Shown piece after piece: positions 18,393 to 29,562 of a DNA stretch of 64,000 nt. The stretch lies in NCBI RefSeq assembly GCF_018449575.1, contig NZ_JAAVUT010000017.1, forward strand, positions 52,205 through 116,204, read 5' to 3'. A model generated the notes under the pieces. The model was not told the origin of the DNA. It did no database searches and saw only the letters and a program-made list of their open reading frames with translations. Source of the DNA: Sodalis sp. dw_96 (GTDB lineage Bacteria > Pseudomonadota > Gammaproteobacteria > Enterobacterales > Enterobacteriaceae). Both the position numbers and the translations under genes were made by a program. Position 1 is the first letter of the stretch. Each line of letters starts with the position of its first letter.

Positions 18393-19736
18393 TTATAATG
18401 CCTCTGTCGTTCCGCGCGGCTGCCGGGGCCGGATCAGGCCCGCGCGATCAAGCAACCAAAAAAGCAATTTAGCCAATACCAGGCAAAAGCCATATACCAA
18501 ACAAAAAAACACCACACGGGAAACGAACGCATCGACGCCTTCCCGGGCCAGTACAATGATATTAAATACCGCGCCAAAACAGAATGCCTGCAATACCGCT
18601 GAACGGTAGCGATCTGACGCCGCTTTGCCTCGTTCATAAAGGGTATCGAACCCTTTCAGGATCAGCCCCACCACGATAGCGCCGAGAGGGATGAACAGCA
18701 CGCCGCCCATTACCAGTAAAGATCCGATAAGGGTCGGGGAGATCGCCAGACCCGAATGGTTATTCAATACATTCCAGGTGAAATAATTGGCGGTATTTAA
18801 TACCAGGTTAGGCCGTTCCGGCCATACCCAGCCGGGGATGAAAACATAAAAGTCCCGCACGATCGGCGCCAGTCCCTGAAAAACGATCTTATCGTAATTC
18901 TGCAGCAGCAGCGCCAGATTTTCCCAGGGAGAGAAGGTGTCTCGCGTCAAATATAAAAACGTGTAAAAGGCTTCATCCCCTTTGACATCCAATCCATAAC
19001 GTTTCAACGCCAGCCAGAACATGCCCGCCACCGCCATCACCCCCGCGCCCCCCAGCATCCACAGGCTTATCCAGCCGCGCTGAACACCGATAAACAGGAA
19101 CAGGGCAAAGGCGATAATGATATTGGCCCGCGTCCCCCCCACCACCATATAGGTGAGGATGCCGAAGGCAACGGTGCTGGTCAGGAACAGCAGCCAGTTG
19201 CGGCGATGGGGATTGAGAAAATAGAGCACCAGCATCGCCGGGATAAAGAAATAAAAAAATCGCTTGAGCGCGACATCGGATACATCCCGGGAAAAAATCT
19301 GGCTATAGGATTGCAGGCGAAACAGCAGGAAACCGTTGTGCACAAAAAAAATGCCCACGGTCCCGATGGCGATGAGGGCCAATAACATCCAGATGAGATG
19401 GGTCTCCACCCGGTTAAATGTCAATAACCCGCGGGAGCGGGTCGGCGAAGGGGCGAACCAGCGCGTTTTATAGCTGACATAATAAATCCCGTAAAAGGCG
19501 GTGGCCGCCAGCAAGGCCTCCATCAAGTACTCCGCCGGCACCACCTGGACGTTATAGCGAAAGGCCAGCACACAGGTCAGCGGGAATCCGAGATAAAAGG
19601 TCAGCAGGAAAAGTATCGAGAAAAAAACGTTGAAGTTAAATCTGATACGCCTGAATTCCCGATAGGTCAGCGTCAGGACAAACAGCAGTCCCGGCAGATA
19701 CACCGCCAGCAATCCGCCAAACTGCCCCAGAGTCAT
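18393..19736 (-). CDS. wzyE: ECA polymerase WzyE
   Basis: WzyE polymerises flipped lipid III units into ECA chains at the outer face of the inner membrane. The 447-residue protein is almost entirely hydrophobic with about eleven predicted transmembrane helices and a large periplasmic loop (about 275-340 containing D-T-F-S-P-W-E-N), as in the family. It overlaps the upstream wecF by four bases (ATGA at 19736-19733) and is followed by wecG, the E. coli order. Confidence 0.94.
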   Translation of the reverse strand: MTLGQFGGLLAVYLPGLLFVLTLTYREFRRIRFNFNVFFSILFLLTFYLGFPLTCVLAFRYNVQVVPAEYLMEALLAATAFYGIYYVSYKTRWFAPSPTRSRGLLTFNRVETHLIWMLLALIAIGTVGIFFVHNGFLLFRLQSYSQIFSRDVSDVALKRFFYFFIPAMLVLYFLNPHRRNWLLFLTSTVAFGILTYMVVGGTRANIIIAFALFLFIGVQRGWISLWMLGGAGVMAVAGMFWLALKRYGLDVKGDEAFYTFLYLTRDTFSPWENLALLLQNYDKIVFQGLAPIVRDFYVFIPGWVWPERPNLVLNTANYFTWNVLNNHSGLAISPTLIGSLLVMGGVLFIPLGAIVVGLILKGFDTLYERGKAASDRYRSAVLQAFCFGAVFNIIVLAREGVDAFVSRVVFFCLVYGFCLVLAKLLFWLLDRAGLIRPRQPRGTTEAL

Positions 19737-20818
19737 AAGGTGGCCCCCGCCGCCGTCGCCAGCGCCTGCCGCCAGCCCTGCATATAGTTGGGATAGAAAA
19801 ACGCGATGCGGCTTTTATCCACGGCGGCCAGTTGCCGCTGAGCTTCACCCACCACCGCCGTATCCAGCACATCGCCATGGAACAATACCGGCACCTGCTG
19901 CTCCGTTAAATCCCGCCAGAACGGGTTTTGCCGGCTCAGCACAAAGGGCACGCCGAACTGAATCAACAGGCAAAGCGTACCGATGCCCTGTTGCCGGTTA
20001 AACAGAAAATAGCCCAAATCGCACTGCCGCAGCAAGGCAAGATAATCCTTAAAGGCTATCGGTTCAGTCAATAGCTTAAGTTGTTCCGGGGGGAAATATT
20101 TTTCACCTTCGGCCCGAATCCGGGCGATATAGTCGTCATTATTGGCCGGATAACCCAGGGGGATAATGAGCCGTACACGGGCGCCGAACTGCCGGTGGAT
20201 GGATTGCAGCCCCTCCAGATGCCGGTTGGAGCTGTCGCCGGAGTTGCCCAGCAGGATAGTCAGGTTTTTACCCGCCGGCAGCGGCGGTCTTGCATAAGAC
20301 AGGTCGGGATCCATGCGGGTCGGGAAATAGAGCGGCGCGCAAGGCACCTTGTGGTGACGCTGCCGGTAAACCGAAAGGTCGCCCAAGGTAGCGAACACAT
20401 GGCCGAGGCGGCCCTGGGCACGGCGGCGCAGCAGGTAAAACAGGCGATGCTTCCATTGAACGGACTCTTCATAGAGATCCGCCCCCCAGATATGCCAGCT
20501 GACCTTGGCCGGGGGGACCCGGCCGGTGAGCAGCGCCAGCCAAATGCCGGCATTGAATTGGCCGTGCAGAAAAAAACGCGCTTTGGGATCGGCGGCGGCG
20601 CGCTTGATGACCCCCCGCGCCAACGCCGGTTTATCGGCATAGCTCTCGATATTCAACCCATTGAAACCCGAATAAAGGGCGGAATCACCGGCCACCACCA
20701 TAAAATGCCGTACCTGTTCAGCCGGCAATACTCCGGCCAGGCGGTCTTTAAAGAATTTTAAGACCGTTACATTATGATGGGGTATATCTGCACCCAGAAC
20801 ATGGATCAGCAAAGTCAT
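19733..20818 (-). CDS. wecF: TDP-Fuc4NAc:lipid II Fuc4NAc transferase (ECA lipid III synthesis)
   Basis: WecF (RffT, GT56) adds the third sugar, Fuc4NAc, to make ECA lipid III. The 361-residue protein starts [16 protein letters not shown], the family N-terminus, at the ATG 20818, which overlaps the wzxE stop by four bases; a longer reading frame from 20854 would run into wzxE. Conserved stretches include [17 protein letters not shown] and [12 protein letters not shown]. It overlaps wzyE by four bases. Confidence 0.94.
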   Translation of the reverse strand: MTLLIHVLGADIPHHNVTVLKFFKDRLAGVLPAEQVRHFMVVAGDSALYSGFNGLNIESYADKPALARGVIKRAAADPKARFFLHGQFNAGIWLALLTGRVPPAKVSWHIWGADLYEESVQWKHRLFYLLRRRAQGRLGHVFATLGDLSVYRQRHHKVPCAPLYFPTRMDPDLSYARPPLPAGKNLTILLGNSGDSSNRHLEGLQSIHRQFGARVRLIIPLGYPANNDDYIARIRAEGEKYFPPEQLKLLTEPIAFKDYLALLRQCDLGYFLFNRQQGIGTLCLLIQFGVPFVLSRQNPFWRDLTEQQVPVLFHGDVLDTAVVGEAQRQLAAVDKSRIAFFYPNYMQGWRQALATAAGATL

Positions 20819-22065
20819 TTTTTCCTGGAATAGAGAATAAACACGCCGCCGCAAAGTAAAAAATAGACGATATAGGTTGCCATATAGGCTTGGGTCGCGC
20901 CAAGGGCCCCATTAAGGGGGATCAGCCAATGGGAAAAGCCGGTTAACAATATAAACTGGCTCAATTCCGTCAGGAGATAAAAACGCAGGGAGGCTTTGGC
21001 AATCACTAGATAACCAAATACGTAAGCGCCCACTTTCAATACATCGCCAATCAATTGCCAGGCAAAGAGATCGCGCATCGCGTCGAACTGTGCCGACAGC
21101 AGCAAACGGATGGCGATATCGCGCAATAGCCACAGCACCAGGCTGACGCCGGCCACCGCCGGCAGCACAAACGATAAAGCGCGGCCGATCTCTTTGCTGA
21201 TATCGCGCTTGTCGGTTAGGCGCGCCAGCGTCGGCAGCAGATAGACCGTAAAAGAGGCGGTGATAAATTGCAGGTAGGCGTCGGAAATGCTGCTGACGCC
21301 TTGCCAGATACCCACCTCCGCCCAGCTGTATTGCCGCGCAAGCAGATTTCGCATCAGGATATAGGCCACCGGCAGGGTAAAGGACGTCATCAGCGCCATC
21401 AGGGTAAATTTGCCGAGCTCGGTGGCCAAGGCCCGATCCCATGCCGGACGTAAATCCCCCAGACGAATACGCCGCCGCCGGACGACAATCAAGGCCGCCG
21501 GCAGCAGGGTGGCGGCCGGCACCAGCGCCAGACCGGCCAAAGCGCCCTGATAGCCACCCAGGAAATAACTCAGGAAGTAAGCGCCCGCTCCCAGTACACT
21601 GCCGCAGCCGACGGCCAGGGCGTTTCCCGCCGCGTCGCGAAACCCTTTCAGGATGGCCAGCATCAGGTTGGCATAAGCGATACCGAGCTGAATAAACGCC
21701 ACGGCGTAAATCACATACCGGTATTGGTCATGACCGAACAGAGCGCGGCTGATGGGCCCGGCCGCCACCAGGAATACCAGCGCCAGCAGGGTGGAGAATC
21801 CCAGCACCAGGGTGGTACCGGTGCCCAGCACCCTGCGCAGCTGTTCCGGCTGGTGCCGGTACTGCGCCACATACTTGGTGATGCCGTTAAAAATACCGGC
21901 ACCGGACAATACCCCCAGCACAGTCACCAATTGCCGGAAATTACCCGCCTGGCCGACGCCGCCGGGCCCGAAGGATACCGCCAGCAGTTTTACCACCAGC
22001 AGGCCGGCGCCGATCTTTACCAGCGTCGATCCGGCTGTCCATAATGACGCTCCGGCCAGCGACAT
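20815..22065 (-). CDS. wzxE: ECA lipid III flippase WzxE
   Basis: WzxE moves the lipid III intermediate across the inner membrane. The 416-residue polytopic protein has about twelve hydrophobic segments and the Wzx-type N-terminus [16 protein letters not shown]. It lies one base after the stop of wecE and overlaps wecF by four bases, so the genes are translationally linked. Location and length agree with E. coli (416 residues). Confidence 0.95.
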   Translation of the reverse strand: MSLAGASLWTAGSTLVKIGAGLLVVKLLAVSFGPGGVGQAGNFRQLVTVLGVLSGAGIFNGITKYVAQYRHQPEQLRRVLGTGTTLVLGFSTLLALVFLVAAGPISRALFGHDQYRYVIYAVAFIQLGIAYANLMLAILKGFRDAAGNALAVGCGSVLGAGAYFLSYFLGGYQGALAGLALVPAATLLPAALIVVRRRRIRLGDLRPAWDRALATELGKFTLMALMTSFTLPVAYILMRNLLARQYSWAEVGIWQGVSSISDAYLQFITASFTVYLLPTLARLTDKRDISKEIGRALSFVLPAVAGVSLVLWLLRDIAIRLLLSAQFDAMRDLFAWQLIGDVLKVGAYVFGYLVIAKASLRFYLLTELSQFILLTGFSHWLIPLNGALGATQAYMATYIVYFLLCGGVFILYSRKK

Positions 22066-22066
22066 A

Positions 22067-23197
22067 TCAGGCGAAATATCCGTTTATGGCGTCGATAACC
22101 TGGGATTGGACATCGTCGGTGAGATTGTAAAACAGCGGTAATCTCACCAGTCGGCGGCTTTCGCGGCCGGTAAAGCGCTCTTCACCGTGGAAGCGGCCAA
22201 AGCGTTTGCCGGCCGGGCTGTCATGGAGGGGAATATAATGGAATACCGTCAGGATATCCGCCGCTTTCATATGGCTGATAAACGCCGCACGATCCTGGAT
22301 ATCCCGCAATTTCAGGTAAAACATATGGCCGTTTTGCCCGCAGCCCGGCGCGATGAAGGGGAGTTCGATGCGGCCCCGCTCAGCCAGGGGCAACAGCGCC
22401 TCCCGGTAACGGCGCCACAGGCTCAGGCGGCGTTGATTGATCTCTTCCGCCGCCTGCAGCTGCCCCCAGAGATAGGCGGCCTGGATATCCGCCATCAGAT
22501 AGCTTGAGCCGATATCGCGCCAGGTGTATTTGTCCACCTGTCCGCGAAAGAACTGGCTGCGGTCAGTGCCTTTTTCCCGAATGATTTCCGCCCGTTCAAT
22601 CAATGCCGGGTCGTTTATCAGGGTAGCGCCGCCCTCGCCCCCCGCCGTGTAGTTTTTGGTTTCATGGAAACTGAAACAGCCGATATGGCCAATGGTGCCC
22701 AGAGCCTTGCCTTTATAGGTGGACATCACCCCCTGGGCGGCATCTTCCACCACAAACAACCGGTATTTTTTCGCCAGCGCCATGATAGGGTCCATTTCGC
22801 AGGCTACACCGGCATAGTGAACCGGCACGATAACGCGGGTTTTATCTGTGATGGCCGCTTCGATCAGCGTTTCATCCATATTCAGGGTATCCGGGCGGAT
22901 ATCCACGAACACGATGGAGGCGCCGCGTAGCACAAAGGCGTTGGCGGTGGAGACAAAGGTGTAGCTGGGCATGATCACTTCATCGCCGGGGCGGATATCC
23001 AGCAAGATAGCCGCCATTTCCAGCGACGCGGTGCAGGAGGGGGTCAGCAGTACCTTGGCGCTGCCGAAACGCTGTTCCAGCCACTGCTGGCAGCGCTGGG
23101 TAAAACCGCCGTCACCGCAAAGTTTGCCGCTGCCCATTGCCGAACGGATAAAATCTATTTCAGTTCCCACTATCGGTGGCGCGTTAAACGGAATCAT
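22067..23197 (-). CDS. wecE: dTDP-4-amino-4,6-dideoxygalactose transaminase
   Basis: WecE (RffA) is a PLP enzyme of the DegT/DnrJ/EryC1 type that aminates dTDP-4-keto-6-deoxyglucose for Fuc4NAc synthesis. The 376-residue sequence has the PLP lysine in S-F-H-E-T-K-N-Y, G-E-G-G immediately after it, and P-S-Y-T-F-V-S-T-A-N-A for cofactor binding. The ATG at 23197 (M-I-P-F-N-A-P-P) follows the wecD stop by four bases with AGGTGA upstream; the longer open frame to 23416 is inside wecD. Confidence 0.95.
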   Translation of the reverse strand: MIPFNAPPIVGTEIDFIRSAMGSGKLCGDGGFTQRCQQWLEQRFGSAKVLLTPSCTASLEMAAILLDIRPGDEVIMPSYTFVSTANAFVLRGASIVFVDIRPDTLNMDETLIEAAITDKTRVIVPVHYAGVACEMDPIMALAKKYRLFVVEDAAQGVMSTYKGKALGTIGHIGCFSFHETKNYTAGGEGGATLINDPALIERAEIIREKGTDRSQFFRGQVDKYTWRDIGSSYLMADIQAAYLWGQLQAAEEINQRRLSLWRRYREALLPLAERGRIELPFIAPGCGQNGHMFYLKLRDIQDRAAFISHMKAADILTVFHYIPLHDSPAGKRFGRFHGEERFTGRESRRLVRLPLFYNLTDDVQSQVIDAINGYFA

Positions 23198-23201
23198 GTG
23201 T

Positions 23202-24056
23202 TCACCTGTATAACCAATAAGCGGCGCTATCAATGGTCGCGCCGCATGCGATATAAAGCCGTAACGCGGCGATATTGCCGGTCTGGGTAGCCACCCGCAG
23301 GCGTTTTTTTTGATGCTCGCGACACCAGGCCAGGGCCGAGTTAAACAACAGGCGGCCGATGCCCCGGCCGCCAAAGGCCGGTTCCACCGACAGCAGCCCG
23401 ATACGTACCTCGTCATCAGAGATATCCCGCAGGGTCACCATGCCGATAATGGCCCCCGGCGGGCCAGCCACCAGGCAGCGGTGATCAAAACGCCCCAGCA
23501 CGGCGTTCTCGGCCCACAGGGCGTAAAAACGACTGCTGTCCGGGCCGGAATACCAGGGCTCACGAAACCGGCTCAAGACAAACGCCGTTGACGCCATGGA
23601 GCGCAACGCCGGAATATCCGCCGCATCTGCAAGACGGATTGCTGCCGTGGCCACCGTTTTGTCCGGAGCGATGCTCGTCGTTTCAGTTCCGGCCGTCACG
23701 ACAGCGGCCCGGTGATTCGACCGCGCGGCGTAACCGGAACCGTCCGTGTGTTTTGACTTTGCCCGGGAGCCGGAATCGGCCTCGAATTGAACGTTTTTGC
23801 CCTTGGCGGCTTTGGCGGTCGGTGTTATTTCAACGCTGAGGTCGGTTTCACCCTCAACAAGACGAAAGCCCAGCGCCGCCAATGCATCAAGCTGTCGCGG
23901 GCAATGGGCCGCCACTTTGGCCTGGACGATTTTGTAGGCATCCAGCGCGGCGGACGTCAACGCCGGCGCCGCCGGGTTAAAGACCAGTTTGCCGCCGGAG
24001 AAACCGAAAAAATCGCTTTCCCAGCGCAGCGGCTCAATATTGGCGTGGACGGGCAT
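23202..24056 (-). CDS. wecD: dTDP-fucosamine acetyltransferase with an enlarged linker
   Basis: WecD (RffC) N-acetylates dTDP-4-amino-4,6-dideoxygalactose using acetyl-CoA. The ATG at 24056 ([10 protein letters not shown]) overlaps the end of rffH by 23 bases, as in E. coli. The N-terminal domain (1-77) ends in L-V-E-G-E-T-D-L-S; the GNAT domain starts near 138 and holds the acetyl-CoA motif G-R-G-I-G-R-L-L and the C-terminal A-Y-W-L-Y-R. Between them lie about 55-60 extra residues, low in complexity and rich in Lys, Thr, Ser and Ala, making 284 residues against about 224 in E. coli. Both catalytic parts look intact. Confidence 0.92.
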   Translation of the reverse strand: MPVHANIEPLRWESDFFGFSGGKLVFNPAAPALTSAALDAYKIVQAKVAAHCPRQLDALAALGFRLVEGETDLSVEITPTAKAAKGKNVQFEADSGSRAKSKHTDGSGYAARSNHRAAVVTAGTETTSIAPDKTVATAAIRLADAADIPALRSMASTAFVLSRFREPWYSGPDSSRFYALWAENAVLGRFDHRCLVAGPPGAIIGMVTLRDISDDEVRIGLLSVEPAFGGRGIGRLLFNSALAWCREHQKKRLRVATQTGNIAALRLYIACGATIDSAAYWLYR

Positions 24057-24915
24057 GGAGTAAATCCACCAGATATTGGCCGTAGCCGGTTTTAGACAAT
24101 GCTTGGGCCGCCCGGCGCACGCCGTCGTCGTCCAGCCAACCGTTACGCCAGCCGATCTCCTCCAGGCAGGCGATTTTAAACCCCTGGCGTTTTTCCACCG
24201 TCTGCACAAACATGCTGGCCTCGATCAGACTGTCATGGGTGCCGGTATCCAGCCAGGCAAAGCCCCGGCCGAGGAGCTGCACCTGTAGTTGGTCGCGCTC
24301 CAGGTACATTTGGTTGATAGAGGTAATCTCCAATTCACCGCGAGATGAAGGGGTAACCTGTTTGGCGAATTCAACCACCTGGGCATCATAAAAATAGAGA
24401 CCGGTCACCGCCCAATTGGATTTGGCCCGCACCGGCTTCTCTTCCAATGACAGCGCCCGAAAATTATCATCAAATTCAACCACGCCGAAGCGTTCGGGAT
24501 CCATTACCTGATATCCGAAAATGGTCGCGCCCTGGGTGCGCGCCGCCACCTGCCTTAATTTCGGACTGAACCCCTGGCCGAAGTAGATATTATCCCCCAG
24601 CACCAAACAACAGGGTTCGCCGCCGATAAAGGTTTCGCCAATCAGAAAGGCCTGCGCCAATCCATCGGGGCTGGGCTGGCCGGCATAGCTGAGGCGAATG
24701 CCGAACTCGTCGCCGTTACCCAGCAATCGCCGATAGGAAGGCAGATCATCGGGGGTGGTGATGATCAGGATGTCTCTGATACCCGCCAGCATCAGCACCG
24801 ACAAGGGATAATAGATCATCGGCTTGTCGTAAATGGGCAACAGCTGTTTGGACACGCCGCGGGTAATGGGATGAAGGCGAGTGCCGGAGCCGCCCGCCAG
24901 AACTATGCCTTTCAT
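24034..24915 (-). CDS. rffH: Glucose-1-phosphate thymidylyltransferase (ECA)
   Basis: RffH makes dTDP-glucose, the precursor of Fuc4NAc. The 293-residue protein has the nucleotidyltransferase signature [11 protein letters not shown] near the N-terminus, [11 protein letters not shown] and [11 protein letters not shown]. It ends in A-R-P-R-Q-Y like E. coli RffH. The ATG at 24915 is chosen by family match; an open frame continues upstream to 25185 into rffG. A 70-base gap separates it from rffG. Confidence 0.95.
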   Translation of the reverse strand: MKGIVLAGGSGTRLHPITRGVSKQLLPIYDKPMIYYPLSVLMLAGIRDILIITTPDDLPSYRRLLGNGDEFGIRLSYAGQPSPDGLAQAFLIGETFIGGEPCCLVLGDNIYFGQGFSPKLRQVAARTQGATIFGYQVMDPERFGVVEFDDNFRALSLEEKPVRAKSNWAVTGLYFYDAQVVEFAKQVTPSSRGELEITSINQMYLERDQLQVQLLGRGFAWLDTGTHDSLIEASMFVQTVEKRQGFKIACLEEIGWRNGWLDDDGVRRAAQALSKTGYGQYLVDLLHARPRQY

Positions 24916-24985
24916 AGGCTCTCCTGCCGTCGTTTCATGAAAAACAGCCGTGACCGGACACCGGCCGGCCATGCCGCAGACGAGC

Positions 24986-26053
24986 CTAGCGTGCCAGTCC
25001 CAGACGCTCGCCGGAATAGGTGCCGTCCTGCACTCTACGCCACCAGGCCGGATGGGAAAGATACCATTGCACGGTTTTGCGCAAACCGCTGTCGAATGTC
25101 TCCTGCGGGTGCCAACCCAATTCACGTTCGATTTTTCCGGCGTCAATGGCGTAACGCCGATCGTGCCCGGGCCGGTCGGCCACAAACTGAATTAAATCAC
25201 GGAAATGCGCCACGCCGGCAGGCTTGGCAACCGCGCACTCTTCCAATATCTCGCAGATCGACGCCACAACATCGATATTTTTACGTTGGTTGTGGCCGCC
25301 GATATTGTAGGTATCGCCAATCTTCCCAACCTGCGCCACCCGGTACAAGGCCTGTGCGTGATCCTCCACGTACAGCCAATCCCGAATCTGTCCGCCGTCG
25401 CCATACACCGGCAACGGTTTTCCCGCCAGGGCATTCAATATTACCAGCGGAATCAGCTTTTCCGGAAACTGATAGGGGCCGTAATTATTGGAACAATTGG
25501 TGATAAGCGTGGGCAAACCATAGGTTCGCAGCCAGGCGCGCACCAAATGATCGCCGGCGGCTTTAGAGGCGGAATAGGGACTGCTGGGGGCATAAGGGCT
25601 AATTTCGCTAAACAGGCCTTTAGATGAGCCAAGATCCCCATATACCTCATCGGTGGAAATATGATGCAAGCGAAAAGCCGACTGTTTTACCCGGTCCAGC
25701 GACCGCCAATAACGCAGTGCCGCCTCCAGCAGGATATAGGTACCGTCGATATTGGTGCGGATAAACTCTGCCGGCCCGTCGATGGAGCGATCCACATGGC
25801 TTTCCGCCGCCAGATGCATGATAAGGTCGGGCCGGTAGGCCTGCAAAAGCCGATCCACCGCCGGGCCGTCACAAATATCCAGCCGTTGGAAATGATAGCG
25901 TTCGTCCCCAGATACCGATGCCAATGAGTCCAGGTTACCGGCGTAGGTCAGTTTGTCCGCCACCAGCACATCGTCCGGGGTCGAGGAAATGATATACCTC
26001 ACAAGCGCAGAGCCGATAAACCCCGCGCCGCCGGTGACCAGTATCCGCTTCAC
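24986..26053 (-). CDS. rffG: dTDP-glucose 4,6-dehydratase (ECA)
   Basis: RffG converts dTDP-glucose to dTDP-4-keto-6-deoxyglucose using tightly bound NAD. The 355-residue short-chain dehydrogenase-type enzyme has the NAD motif G-G-A-G-F-I-G-S, the catalytic T-D-E-V-Y-G and the Y-S-A-S-K (YxxxK) motif. The start is GTG at 26053, which overlaps the wecC stop in GTGA; no in-frame ATG fits. Order wecC-rffG-rffH is as in E. coli. Confidence 0.95.
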   Translation of the reverse strand: MKRILVTGGAGFIGSALVRYIISSTPDDVLVADKLTYAGNLDSLASVSGDERYHFQRLDICDGPAVDRLLQAYRPDLIMHLAAESHVDRSIDGPAEFIRTNIDGTYILLEAALRYWRSLDRVKQSAFRLHHISTDEVYGDLGSSKGLFSEISPYAPSSPYSASKAAGDHLVRAWLRTYGLPTLITNCSNNYGPYQFPEKLIPLVILNALAGKPLPVYGDGGQIRDWLYVEDHAQALYRVAQVGKIGDTYNIGGHNQRKNIDVVASICEILEECAVAKPAGVAHFRDLIQFVADRPGHDRRYAIDAGKIERELGWHPQETFDSGLRKTVQWYLSHPAWWRRVQDGTYSGERLGLAR

Positions 26054-27312
26054 CGCCAGACCCCCCGGGTATCCACCACCCACTTTTGCCGTATTGCCGA
26101 GGGCGGCAGCGCGTTGAACTGACGGTGATCCACCAACATCACCAGCACATCCGCCCGGCTGAGCGCCTCGTCCAGCGCGGTGAGAGTGACCTCTCCGGCC
26201 AGCGCCTGCGGCAGTTGCCCGACGTTGGGCTCAACCACCAGGGTGGTTCCTTGATGCCAGGAACCTATCCGGTGGGCAATGGACACCGCCGGACTTTCGC
26301 GCAAATCATCGATATCCGGTTTGAACGCCAAGCCGAAACAGGCGATGATCACGTCGCCGGCACGTTTATTAGTCTCAAACAGGCACTCCGCCACCGCCGA
26401 CTTTACCTGTTCCACCACCCAGTCCGGCTTATCGTCATTTACCATACGCGCGGTCCGGATCAAACGCGCCTGCTGCGGATTCTGCGCGACGATAAACCAG
26501 GGATCCACCGCAATGCAGTGACCGCCCACGCCGGGGCCGGGTTGCAGGATATTCACCCGCGGATGGCGGTTGGCCAGACGAATCAGTTCCCAAACATTGA
26601 TTCGCTGCTCGGCGCAAATCAACGACAGCTCGTTGGCGAAGGCGATATTCACATCCCGGAAGCTGTTTTCGGTGAGCTTGCACATCTCGGCGGTACGTGA
26701 GTTAGTGATGACACATTCACCCTCCAGGAAGAGTCGGTAAAGCTCGCAGGCGCGGGCGGAACAGCGCGAGGTCATGCCGCCGATCACCCGATCGTTTTTA
26801 ATCAGTTCGGCCACGATTTTGCCCGGTAACACCCGCTCCGGGCAATAGGCGATATTGATATCCGCCTGTTCCCCCGCCGTCTGGGGAAAATGCAGATCGG
26901 GACGGGCCTGTGCCAGCCATAGCGCCATCTGTTCGGTGGTACCCACCGGCGAGGTGGATTCAAGGATAATCAGATCCCCCGGTTTTAATACCGGCGCAAG
27001 GGAGAGGGCCGCCGCCCGGACATAGGTCAGGTCCGGCTCATGGCCGTCTTTGAACGGCGTCGGTACCGCGATCAAAAAAGCATCCGCCGCCATGGGACGG
27101 TTCACCGCCCGCAGATAACCTTCTTCAACGGCGCGTTTCACCAGTTGATCCAGGTCCGGCTCGATAATATGAATTTCGCCGCGATTGATGGTATCGACGG
27201 CCCGTTGATTGACATCCACGCCCACCACTTTTTTTTGGCGCGAGGCGAACGCCGCGGCGGTAGGCAGGCCGATGTAACCCAGCCCGATCACGGAAATTGT
27301 GTCAAAACTCAT
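26050..27312 (-). CDS. wecC: UDP-N-acetyl-D-mannosamine dehydrogenase
   Basis: WecC oxidises UDP-ManNAc to UDP-ManNAcA with NAD. The 420-residue protein has the N-terminal NAD-binding G-L-G-Y-I-G-L-P, the central domain with the catalytic cysteine in [10 protein letters not shown], and the C-terminal UDP-binding domain with [13 protein letters not shown]. The ATG at 27312 overlaps the wecB stop (ATGA). The longer open frame to 27357 is within wecB. Confidence 0.95.
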   Translation of the reverse strand: MSFDTISVIGLGYIGLPTAAAFASRQKKVVGVDVNQRAVDTINRGEIHIIEPDLDQLVKRAVEEGYLRAVNRPMAADAFLIAVPTPFKDGHEPDLTYVRAAALSLAPVLKPGDLIILESTSPVGTTEQMALWLAQARPDLHFPQTAGEQADINIAYCPERVLPGKIVAELIKNDRVIGGMTSRCSARACELYRLFLEGECVITNSRTAEMCKLTENSFRDVNIAFANELSLICAEQRINVWELIRLANRHPRVNILQPGPGVGGHCIAVDPWFIVAQNPQQARLIRTARMVNDDKPDWVVEQVKSAVAECLFETNKRAGDVIIACFGLAFKPDIDDLRESPAVSIAHRIGSWHQGTTLVVEPNVGQLPQALAGEVTLTALDEALSRADVLVMLVDHRQFNALPPSAIRQKWVVDTRGVWR

Positions 27313-28439
27313 ACTTGCACCTGATGATTTTTTAAGGCTTCGATTATTCGCCGGCATGCCTGTCCGTCACCGTAGGGATTATGGGCCCGGCTCATGGCTT
27401 GGTATTCATCGACGTCATTAAGCAATTTTGATACCGCCGCCTGTATCCTGGCGGGATCGGTGCCCACCAGCAGGACCGTTCCCGCCGCCACCGCCTCGGG
27501 ACGCTCGGTGGTTTCCCGCATCACCAGCACCGGTTTACCCAGGGAAGGCGCCTCCTCCTGAATACCGCCGGAGTCGGTGAGAATCATATACGCTCGGTCC
27601 ATGAGGTAGACAAACGGCAGATAATCTTGGGGATCGATGAGTTTGATATTGGCTATGCCGCTTAAAATACGGTTAACCGGTTCGCTGACATTGGGGTTCA
27701 AATGCACCGGATACACCACCTGCACTTCGGGATGGTTGCAGGCAATATGGGCCAACGCGCTGCAAATTCGTTCAAAACCGTCGCCAAAACTCTCCCGGCG
27801 ATGACCGGTAACCAAGATCAGTTTTTTTTGCCCATCGAGAAAATCGTAGCGCTGCTCAAGAGCGGTGCGCAAAGCGGCGTCATTCATGATGCGGTCGCGC
27901 ACCCAAAACAGCGCGTCGATTACGGTGTTGCCGGTGATGAAAATCCTGTCCGCCGCCAGACCCTCCCGCAAAAGATTTTGCCGGGCGTTTTCGGTGGGGG
28001 AAAAATGATACATGGCCAGATGGCCGGTTAATTTACGATTGGCTTCTTCCGGCCAGGGCGAGTAAAGATTACCGGTGCGTAACCCCGCTTCCACATGGCC
28101 GACCGGAATATGCTGATAAAATGCCGCCAGGCTGGTGGCCAGGGTGGTGGTGGTGTCGCCGTGCACCAGAACCACATCGGGTTGAAACGATGCCAATACC
28201 GGTTTCATGCCAATCAGGATCCGGCTGGTAATTTCCGTCAGCCCCTGGGAGGGCTGCATGATATCCAGATCGTAATCGGGAACGATGTCGAAAAGACGCA
28301 AAACCTGATCCAGCATTTCCCTGTGCTGGGCCGTGACACAAATTCTTGACTCGAAGGCCGGATCATTGGCCAGGGCCAAGGAAAGCGGCGCCATTTTAAT
28401 GGCTTCCGGCCTGGTGCCGAAGACACTCAACACTTTCAC
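27309..28439 (-). CDS. wecB: UDP-N-acetylglucosamine 2-epimerase (non-hydrolysing)
   Basis: WecB epimerises UDP-GlcNAc to UDP-ManNAc for ECA. The 376-residue protein begins [14 protein letters not shown] and keeps [27 protein letters not shown] and T-D-S-G-G-I-Q-E-E, all family active-site stretches. The start is GTG at 28439, with AAGGGA seven bases upstream. It overlaps wecC by four bases and lies 76 bases downstream of wzzE. Confidence 0.95.
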   Translation of the reverse strand: MKVLSVFGTRPEAIKMAPLSLALANDPAFESRICVTAQHREMLDQVLRLFDIVPDYDLDIMQPSQGLTEITSRILIGMKPVLASFQPDVVLVHGDTTTTLATSLAAFYQHIPVGHVEAGLRTGNLYSPWPEEANRKLTGHLAMYHFSPTENARQNLLREGLAADRIFITGNTVIDALFWVRDRIMNDAALRTALEQRYDFLDGQKKLILVTGHRRESFGDGFERICSALAHIACNHPEVQVVYPVHLNPNVSEPVNRILSGIANIKLIDPQDYLPFVYLMDRAYMILTDSGGIQEEAPSLGKPVLVMRETTERPEAVAAGTVLLVGTDPARIQAAVSKLLNDVDEYQAMSRAHNPYGDGQACRRIIEALKNHQVQV

Positions 28440-28515
28440 AGCAATTCCCTTCCGTCTCGTGTAAGCCACCGGGATGGCTTGTATAAGTTCTGCCGCGTAG
28501 CGGGCTACAGCAACA

Positions 28516-29562
28516 TCATCGACGGCGGCTTAACGCTATCCCTGCGCCCACCAGCACACCCATGGCACCCCAGAGAATGAGCAGGAAAACCCGGCGAGGT
28601 CTGTCGCGTTTTACCGGTTCCTCAGGCGTTCTTAAATAACGATATGTCTGGAATTTATTCTGCAATGTCGGTCCTACATTCAGCGTAGCCAACATTGCGC
28701 GATTCTGATCGTATTCCACATCATAATTGGGGCCGGCGACCTGTAATGCCGAGAGCCTGGCTTGCAGCTCCGGTTGCCCTAACAGGTACAGTGCGGACTG
28801 CGGTAATGGCGCTGCCGACGCATCGGTTTGACTATGGCTTATCCCCTGCTGCTTCGCAATCTCCAAGGCCTGCCGAAGCGCATTCACATCCCGTTCAAAC
28901 ATGGCCTGCGCCACCGCCTCCTGACGCTTGACCTGAGCCTTCAGGGAGAGGGTTCGAGCCGTCCATGCGCCGGTGACATCTTCGTTCAAAAACCCGTCCG
29001 CGCGCTGGTTGGCATAAGCGACATAAGCACGCAACAGCGTATTGGCATCCGCCGCCGTCTCGGCTGTCAAGGTCACCTGATCCGGCAGCTTTTTAGCATC
29101 GTCGCGGGGGCTAAACTGGATGTCATTGATCATTTCATCCAGCAGCAGCGCGTCGGTACGGGGATTTCCCTCTTTACGCGCATTGTAATAAGCGCTTTGT
29201 AAGTAGAAATCACGCCGGGTATCATAGGAGGAGAGCTGGCGGATAAACTCCTGGTAGGCCTCATCCCCGATAGACGACATATCCGACGTCGGCAAGGTAG
29301 AGTTTTTCACATCAAGGTTACGTAAAAATTGCTGTTGTGAGAAATAGCTGCCCAACATATTCACCGTCGGCCGATCGGTGATGGTGGTCGCGGTCCATTC
29401 CTGCTTGACTAAAAAAGAGTAGATCAAGGCGCAAGCGGCAAAAACCGCCGCCATGGCGAAAATCCAGCGTTTGCCGCGCCATAGTCTGAGAACAAGGCCG
29501 TGAATATCCAGTTCGTTATCCAGTTGTGGATCCTGTGAGGAAGCATGTTTATCTGGTGTCAT
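28516..29562 (-). CDS. wzzE: ECA chain-length regulator WzzE
   Basis: WzzE sets the modal length of ECA polysaccharide together with WzyE. The 348-residue protein has the Wzz layout: a short cytoplasmic N-terminus ending in [14 protein letters not shown], a first transmembrane helix (about 34-52), a large periplasmic coiled-coil domain, and a second transmembrane helix at the C-terminus (about 323-343) ending in Arg residues. It overlaps wecA by four bases (ATGA at 29562-29559). Confidence 0.93.
   Translation of the reverse strand: MTPDKHASSQDPQLDNELDIHGLVLRLWRGKRWIFAMAAVFAACALIYSFLVKQEWTATTITDRPTVNMLGSYFSQQQFLRNLDVKNSTLPTSDMSSIGDEAYQEFIRQLSSYDTRRDFYLQSAYYNARKEGNPRTDALLLDEMINDIQFSPRDDAKKLPDQVTLTAETAADANTLLRAYVAYANQRADGFLNEDVTGAWTARTLSLKAQVKRQEAVAQAMFERDVNALRQALEIAKQQGISHSQTDASAAPLPQSALYLLGQPELQARLSALQVAGPNYDVEYDQNRAMLATLNVGPTLQNKFQTYRYLRTPEEPVKRDRPRRVFLLILWGAMGVLVGAGIALSRRR

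Noticed and set aside
26086..26700. 204-codon plus-strand frame opposite wecC
   Set aside because: Shadow of the conserved wecC gene.
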